Positions 59,422 to 64,000 of a DNA stretch of 64,000 bases are shown here, piece by piece (positions within the stretch are counted from its first letter, which is position 1; every line of letters begins with the position of its first letter). The notes beneath the pieces were generated by a model. The model saw only the letters and a program-made list of their open reading frames with translations, was not told where the DNA came from and did not search any database. Made by a program: the position numbers and the translations under genes. The stretch spans positions 1 to 64,000 of the forward strand of contig NZ_JAOQJC010000007.1 in assembly GCF_025567625.1 (NCBI RefSeq), in the 5' to 3' direction. The DNA comes from Paenibacillus sp. J5C2022 (GTDB lineage Bacteria; Bacillota; Bacilli; Paenibacillales; Paenibacillaceae).

Positions 59422-60603
59422 TCAAGGCAGCGCCAGCTTACCCATTACCGTAGGACGGCCGGCACCTGTCGCCGTAGGAACATTGTTGTTGTGGCCAAGC
59501 AGACAAGCGTGCCCCAGCAAAGCGAAGATGATCGCTTCCTTGGCGTCATCGTTGACGCCAAGTGCGCTTGCCGTCGTCACATTCACCTCGGGCAGCAGCG
59601 ATTGGAGCAGCGAGAGCAATGTCTTATTGTGCGCTCCTCCGCCACTGACGATGACTTCATCGATCTGGCAACGGGGCATGACGAGCTTGCGGCATGCGTC
59701 CGCAATCGTATGCGCCGTGAAGGCCGTTGCCGTCGCGATGATGTCCGCGGGAGGCAGGTGGGAGACGCGCTCCAGCAAAGCGACGGCGTACTCCGCGCCG
59801 AACATCTCGCGTCCCGTAGACTTCGGCGGCGGCAGCCTGAAGTAGGGATGCGTCATCAGCTCTTGCAGCAGCGCTTCATCCGCCGTCCCTTCGGCTGCCC
59901 ACTTGCCGCTCTCGTCATAATGCAGACGCCCGTCGGATAAGGCATGAACGAGACTGTCTATGACCATATTGCCCGGTCCCGTATCGAAGGCCAGCAACTG
60001 GTGCATCGAAGCGTTGGGCGGCAGCACGGTACAATTGCCAATGCCGCCAATATTCTGAAGCAGCCGCCCCTTCTCGGGATGGCGGAACAGCACCAGATCG
60101 CCATAGGGCACAAGCGGAGCACCTTGCCCGCCCACCGCCATATCGGCGGGGCGGAAGTCGCCTATGGCAATTACGCCCGTGCGCTTGGCGATGACGGACA
60201 GGTCGCCGAGCTGCAAGGTGGAGCTTGGCAGATGAGGGACGCCAGGCACGGCATCCGGCATATGCCAGGCCGTCTGTCCGTGCGAGCTGATGAAGTCGAT
60301 TTCCTCCATCCGCATGCCGGCTTCCTCCACAGCTTTCAGCGCTGCGTCAGCGAACAGCTCGCCCAAGTAAGCGTTCAAGCCGCATACCAGCTGCACGTTC
60401 GAACGCTGCGGATCGCACAGCTCCTTCAATGTACCGCGCAATGCATCGTCATAAGCCTTCGAATAAAAATGAAGGAGCCGTACCTGAGACTCCAGGCCGC
60501 TCCCTTCAATTCGTACGATCGCAGCATCCACTCCGTCAAGCGATGTTCCCGACATCAGTCCCACGGCCGTTACGACAGATTTGTCATTTTCCCATTGCAA
60601 CAA
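59422..60603 (-). CDS. anmK: Anhydro-N-acetylmuramic acid kinase
   Basis: A 393-residue AnmK-family kinase that hydrolyses and phosphorylates 1,6-anhydroMurNAc to MurNAc 6-phosphate. Hallmarks: AVGLMSGTSLDGVDAAIVRIEG, DFISSHGQTAWHMP, TLQLGDLSVIAKRTGVIAIGDFRPADMAVGGQGAPLVPYGD, and LLQNIGGIGNCTVLP, DTGPGNMVID, then VSGGGAHNKTLL. AGGAG stands seven bases before TTG (60603), so that start is chosen over the longer ORF. It belongs to a minus-strand cluster with BadF-type kinase and NamZ-like genes, which fits cell-wall sugar salvage. MurQ, the next enzyme, is not in the window. Confidence 0.94.
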   Translation of the reverse strand: MLQWENDKSVVTAVGLMSGTSLDGVDAAIVRIEGSGLESQVRLLHFYSKAYDDALRGTLKELCDPQRSNVQLVCGLNAYLGELFADAALKAVEEAGMRMEEIDFISSHGQTAWHMPDAVPGVPHLPSSTLQLGDLSVIAKRTGVIAIGDFRPADMAVGGQGAPLVPYGDLVLFRHPEKGRLLQNIGGIGNCTVLPPNASMHQLLAFDTGPGNMVIDSLVHALSDGRLHYDESGKWAAEGTADEALLQELMTHPYFRLPPPKSTGREMFGAEYAVALLERVSHLPPADIIATATAFTAHTIADACRKLVMPRCQIDEVIVSGGGAHNKTLLSLLQSLLPEVNVTTASALGVNDDAKEAIIFALLGHACLLGHNNNVPTATGAGRPTVMGKLALP

Positions 60604-60631
60604 GTTATCACTCCTCTTTACAAACTTCCCT

Positions 60632-60780
60632 GCTCCAACCGATGCCACATAACCTGCAGCCCCAAGTCAGCTGCTTCCCACTCTCCAGCCGAGGATTCAT
60701 CGCTTGCAGACCCGTACACGCACACTTCTGGCGCTCCAGCCTATGCCACTTACCCTGCAGCCCCAAGTCAGCTGCTTTCC
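60632..60780. repeat. Imperfect direct repeat of about 47 bp
   Basis: Two copies (60632-60678 and 60733-60780) share GATGCCAC / CTATGCCAC, then CCTGCAGCCCCAAGTCAGCTG, about 101 bp apart, in the gap between anmK and the kinase gene at 60794. They look like a recent duplication or short interspersed element; no function seen. Confidence 0.6.
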
Positions 60781-60793
60781 TGCTCAGTCCATG

Positions 60794-61714
60794 CTACTTG
60801 CCTTCCTTCAAGCCGTCCAGAGCCAGCAGAACGGCGCCATACGCCGCATCGTGCCGAGCGGATATACAACGCACTTCCGGATGCCGGCTTGCCAGCCGCT
60901 CGACGAACGCATCTCTCACGTAGCGGTTATGAACGAGCACGCTGCCTGCCAGCGCCAGTTCGCCTTGAGACAGCCCCAGCCGCCCGATAACGGCCGAAGC
61001 CAGCTCCGTCAGCGCCTCCGCACTTCGCTCCACGATGCCGAGAGCCGCTTCGTCTTCGGCATCGCAAGCCTCCGACAGCAGAGGGGCAATCGCCGCGATC
61101 TCGCCTTTGCTTCTCTCCTTGGCATATACGTAACCGACCAGCTCCTGCACGCTCGACATTTGAAGCCTGTCGAATACCAGCTTCTTTATGCGCGTAGCGG
61201 GAAGGCGGCCGTCCTCGGCCCTCACGATCGCGGACAACAGCTCGCGCCCAATGCTGTAGCCGCTTCCCTCATCGTCGATGAGATGACCGAAGCCGCCAGC
61301 GCGATGGCTAATGCCCGAAGCCACCCTGCCGTAACAGATAGATCCCGTTCCAGCAATCAGGATCATGCCGTTCAGCCCGCCATGGGCGCCGCACAGCGCT
61401 GTCTCATGATCGCCGACCAGCAGCACCTCGCTTGCATAACCGCCCTCCCGAAGATATTCCATCAGCCTGCCGCTTGCGGCCGGATTGCTGATGCCTGCAG
61501 CTCCAACACAGATGTGAGCGCAAGCATCTAACGTACTGCACGCTTCAGCGATCTCTCCGCATATCGCCAATACTGCCGCACGCACGCTTTCATCGCTTAA
61601 TCCATTGCCGTTAAGCGGTCCTGCCGTGAACGTACGCACGACTGCGCCCCGCTCATCCGCTATCGTGACGGCCGTCTTCGTGCCTCCGCCGTCAAGCCCT
61701 GCCACATAACGCAT
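60794..61714 (-). CDS. BadF/BcrA-type amino-sugar kinase (MurK/NagK-like)
   Basis: A 306-residue actin-fold sugar kinase: VAGLDGGGTKTAVTIADERG with the phosphate-1 motif, AHICVGAAGISNPAAS, LLVGDHETALCGAHGG, the adenosine loop ILIAGTGSICYGR and GGFGHLIDDEGSGYSIGRELL. The closest known relatives phosphorylate GlcNAc or MurNAc (MurK of Bacillus). It lies between anmK and a NamZ-like gene, so it would phosphorylate free amino sugars from the wall. AGAGGTGA is well placed before the ATG. The exact sugar is inferred from context only. Confidence 0.9.
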   Translation of the reverse strand: MRYVAGLDGGGTKTAVTIADERGAVVRTFTAGPLNGNGLSDESVRAAVLAICGEIAEACSTLDACAHICVGAAGISNPAASGRLMEYLREGGYASEVLLVGDHETALCGAHGGLNGMILIAGTGSICYGRVASGISHRAGGFGHLIDDEGSGYSIGRELLSAIVRAEDGRLPATRIKKLVFDRLQMSSVQELVGYVYAKERSKGEIAAIAPLLSEACDAEDEAALGIVERSAEALTELASAVIGRLGLSQGELALAGSVLVHNRYVRDAFVERLASRHPEVRCISARHDAAYGAVLLALDGLKEGK

Positions 61715-61829
61715 CCCCGCATCACCTCTGCTACGTATCTATTGTCTTATGCTTGCAGCAGCCATATACGCCCTGCATGCGAACAAGCGCCGCCCCTATA
61801 GCTGCAGCAAGGGGCGGCACCTGGTTCAC

Positions 61830-62975
61830 CTAGTTATACAAATGGTAATCCCGCTTGCGCAGTGCGAATCCGGCGCTCTCCTCCCGGAAGCGCTCCAGCA
61901 GTGCCCCGACATCAGTGCCTTCCTCCCGGTACAGAGCGTCCCCGCACAGTAAGTCAATGAACGGCCTGCCATTCTCCCGGAACGGAGGCAAGTACTGGAA
62001 CTCCTTCTCGAATAGTCTTCGAACCGTATACAGCAGCTGCACCCCCGTCTCCACAGGCCGGACAGCCCGCTCATCCATCACATGCACATAGACGCCGCCG
62101 CACAGCTCACCGGCATTCTTGGAAGCCGTCGGCTTGAAGTAGACCGGGCGAAAATGTACGCCGGACAGTCCCTTGGCATTCATCTCCTTGGCCAGCCGCT
62201 CCGGCTCGACGAACGGCGCGCCGATGATCTCGAACGGAGCCGTCGTCCCCCTGCCCTCGGACATATTCGTTCCTTCGAACAAGCAAGTGCCGGGGTAGAG
62301 CAAGGCGGAATGGAAGCGCGGAATGCCCATGGAAGGAGGAATCCAGACGCGGCCCGTGTCCGGGTGCAGCATGGATCGCTCCCACCCTTGGCAGCGAATG
62401 ACATGCAGCTCCGCTCCCCAGCCCATCTCTTCGTTGGCCATGACCGCAATCTCCCCTGCCGTCAAGCCGTAACGCACCGCGAGCGAATAATTGCCGACGA
62501 AGGAGCGGAAGCCTTCCTTCAGCACATTGCCTTCCACCGTCACGCCATCCAGCGGATTGCAGCGGTCCAGCACGACGAACGGCTTGCCGCTTGCCGCGCA
62601 GTCCTCAAGCGCGTACAGCATCGTATAAATAAAGGTATAGTACCTTGTGCCGACATCCGCGATATCGTAGACGACGATGTCCACTTCATCCAGCATTTCC
62701 TTCGTCAACCGCTTGGAATCTTTCCGGTATAAGCTGTGTACAGTCGCGCCTGTGGCGGGGTCCCTGTATGCACCCACAAGCGCGCCCGCTTCCTGATCGC
62801 CCCTTACGCCATGCTCCGGGGAGAACAGCGCCGTGAGTTGAAATTGCTCGTGCAAAATATCGATCGTAGAACGAAAGTCGGCGGCAAGGCCTGTCGGGGA
62901 CGTAATGAGCCCGAGCCGCTTGCCGCGCAACAATCGCGAATATTCCTTTATGTTGTCTATGCCGTTTCGAATCAT
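61830..62975 (-). CDS. namZ: DUF1343 / NamZ-like exo-beta-N-acetylmuramidase (GH171)
   Basis: A 381-residue enzyme of the DUF1343 family, whose Bacillus member NamZ releases terminal MurNAc from peptidoglycan fragments. It has GKRLGLITSPTG near the N-terminus, FSPEHGVRGDQEAG, VDIVVYDIADVGTRYYTFIYTM, FVVLDRCNPLDG and YPGTCLFEGTNMSEGRGTTAPFEIIGAPF. Unlike the secreted Bacillus protein, no signal peptide is seen, and the frame upstream adds none, so it appears cytoplasmic. GGTGGGGA precedes the ATG. It is co-directional with the BadF-type kinase, 115 bp apart. Confidence 0.9.
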   Translation of the reverse strand: MIRNGIDNIKEYSRLLRGKRLGLITSPTGLAADFRSTIDILHEQFQLTALFSPEHGVRGDQEAGALVGAYRDPATGATVHSLYRKDSKRLTKEMLDEVDIVVYDIADVGTRYYTFIYTMLYALEDCAASGKPFVVLDRCNPLDGVTVEGNVLKEGFRSFVGNYSLAVRYGLTAGEIAVMANEEMGWGAELHVIRCQGWERSMLHPDTGRVWIPPSMGIPRFHSALLYPGTCLFEGTNMSEGRGTTAPFEIIGAPFVEPERLAKEMNAKGLSGVHFRPVYFKPTASKNAGELCGGVYVHVMDERAVRPVETGVQLLYTVRRLFEKEFQYLPPFRENGRPFIDLLCGDALYREEGTDVGALLERFREESAGFALRKRDYHLYN

Positions 62976-63091
62976 ACGTTCATCCCCACCCTGCTGTTCA
63001 ACTTGCCGTCCGCTCCAGCGAGCAGCTTAAGCGGGCAGCGCCCGCTCAACCGCCCCAACCTTTTGCGACGCTCATTCGTCTCACTTGCCAT

Positions 63092-63799
63092 CTACAGCTC
63101 CGACTGGCGAAGCCGCTTGCTCTCCTCCGGAATCATGAACGTCTCGGCGTACTCCTTACGCGCTTCAAGGCCGCGCACCCGCGCCAGAGACTTATAATAG
63201 TCCATATAATTGAACGATTTGCTGCCTGTCACGAACCAGTGCGTCGATAACGCCTTGATCCATAGGTCGAACGCTTCCTGGTCGAAATCCACATACACAT
63301 AAGGTATATAGTCAACGGCATCCTCCCAATTCTCCCCGTAGTATAGCTTGGGAGTGAAGTGAGCGGGAAGCTCTCTCTCCATCGCGCGCAAGCCGGCGAA
63401 AAATCTGGCATCATTCACAATTCGGTGCGTCGTCGCATGATCCTTGTGCATACTGTTGCGATGATGGGTAATAATAATCGTCGGCTTCACCTCGCGTATC
63501 ACATCGCATACGCGAAGGCGTATCGCCTCATCGTCGGGAACTTGTCCGTCCGGAATCTCGAATACACGGGCCTCGCCGCCCAGCATCGACGCGAAAGTAT
63601 GCGCCTCACGCACCTTCTGCTCCCGGTAATCCGCCACATCCTGCCCTTCGGGAACCCCGCGCTCTCCTGCCGTTAGCGCCAAGGTGACGATGCGGTCCCC
63701 TTTCAAATAATGACTGGCCATAACCCCGCCGGCCACCAGCTCCATATCGCCTACATGGGCGCCGATGCCCAATATCGTGATCGGTTCACGCTGACTCAT
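63092..63799 (-). CDS. PIG-L family deacetylase-like protein with altered active site
   Basis: A 235-residue protein with the PIG-L / LmbE fold (GlcNAc deacetylase superfamily): ILGIGAHVGDMELVAGGVMAS at the start and TIIITHHRNSMHKDHATTHRIV with HKDH in the middle. The usual motif is A-H-P-D-D-x-E; here it reads A-H-V-G-D-M-E. The zinc ligands (His, second Asp and the later His) stay, but the first Asp, the general base in MshB-like enzymes, is Gly. So hydrolysis may be changed. GGAG is near the start, and the ATG overlaps the upstream GNAT stop. The context suggests amino-sugar metabolism. Confidence 0.85.
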   Translation of the reverse strand: MSQREPITILGIGAHVGDMELVAGGVMASHYLKGDRIVTLALTAGERGVPEGQDVADYREQKVREAHTFASMLGGEARVFEIPDGQVPDDEAIRLRVCDVIREVKPTIIITHHRNSMHKDHATTHRIVNDARFFAGLRAMERELPAHFTPKLYYGENWEDAVDYIPYVYVDFDQEAFDLWIKALSTHWFVTGSKSFNYMDYYKSLARVRGLEARKEYAETFMIPEESKRLRQSEL

Positions 63800-64000
63800 G
63801 ATCCAAGCTCCCTTCTCATTACCGCAAATTCCTTCACTGTCTCAAATCCCGCCTTCTCATAAATGCCGATGGCCGGATTCGTGCTGCCCGTATACAGAGA
63901 CATGTAATCCGCTCCGATGTCGCGGAACGCTTCGCACAGCCGGAAGAACAACAACGAGCCCAGTCCGCGGCCCTCGTGCTCCTGCATAACGCCGATTCCG
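63796..64000 (-). CDS. GNAT-family acetyltransferase, partial at the right edge
   Basis: Only the C-terminal 68 residues are in the window; the gene continues beyond 64000. It shows the acetyl-CoA-binding motif A (GVMQEHEGRGLGSLLFFRL) and motif B (LYTGSTNPAIGIYEKAGFETVKEF), typical of GNAT N-acetyltransferases. The stop overlaps the PIG-L start by four bases (ATGA), so the two are translated together. A pair of deacetylase and acetyltransferase points to sugar or antibiotic modification, without further evidence. Confidence 0.85.
   Translation of the reverse strand, partial: GIGVMQEHEGRGLGSLLFFRLCEAFRDIGADYMSLYTGSTNPAIGIYEKAGFETVKEFAVMRRELGS

Overview
The window looks like chromosome of a Paenibacillus-type Firmicute (inference). 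Seen in the sequence: moderate GC, strong AGGAGG-type ribosome binding sites with many TTG/GTG starts, an SspH-type spore protein gene (endospore former), and many AraC regulators beside CUT1-type sugar importers that have no ATPase of their own. No rRNA, tRNA, CRISPR array or intact insertion sequence was found.

Layout. 1-218: decayed ABC-transporter ATPase. 323-2206: aldo/keto reductase and an SRPBCC-ArsR pair. 2456-6129: TRAP-TAXI transporter operon (binding protein, DUF1850 protein, fused permease). 6314-20781: first carbohydrate locus, with AraC regulator, Tat-exported beta-helix protein, YesN-like response regulator, DUF4091 glycosidase-like protein, solute-binding lipoprotein, two permeases, divergent YesM-like kinase, another AraC regulator and a GH29 fucosidase. 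20964-24257: CHRD protein, DUF421, SspH, an unassigned protein, and an AIM24 plus coiled-coil membrane protein pair.

24342-28471 is a reactive-sulfur (persulfide) locus: DsrE-like protein, CstR-type repressor, TusA, rhodanese-persulfide dioxygenase fusion, TusA-rhodanese fusion and a TauE exporter. Palindromes of the form ATACC(C/A)CTAT(G/A)GGTAT lie in its promoter regions and tie the genes into one regulon. 28578-32016 is a four-gene ECF sigma/ABC transporter operon.

32122-43105: second carbohydrate locus (large secreted protein with an Ig-like front domain, binding protein, two permeases, membrane-bound AraC sensor-regulator, DUF1861-like protein, AraC regulator). 43163-48010: glpD, glpK, glpP and speE, with a large terminator-type hairpin between glpK and glpD that fits GlpP antitermination. 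48074-53422: P-loop ATPase, LOG-family enzyme, a zinc-ribbon fragment, a small secreted protein, a YcgL-like nucleotidyltransferase and an ECF sigma/anti-sigma pair. 53548-58395: an acyltransferase-deacetylase-stalk fusion, a 51-bp tandem repeat array and a two-component system. 58494-64000: a cell-wall sugar salvage cluster (SDR, AnmK, BadF-type amino-sugar kinase, NamZ-like muramidase, PIG-L-like protein, partial GNAT).

The best candidates for something under-described are the persulfide regulon with its rearranged domain order, the palindrome-bearing 51-bp repeat array, the three-domain envelope fusion, and the muropeptide salvage cluster.
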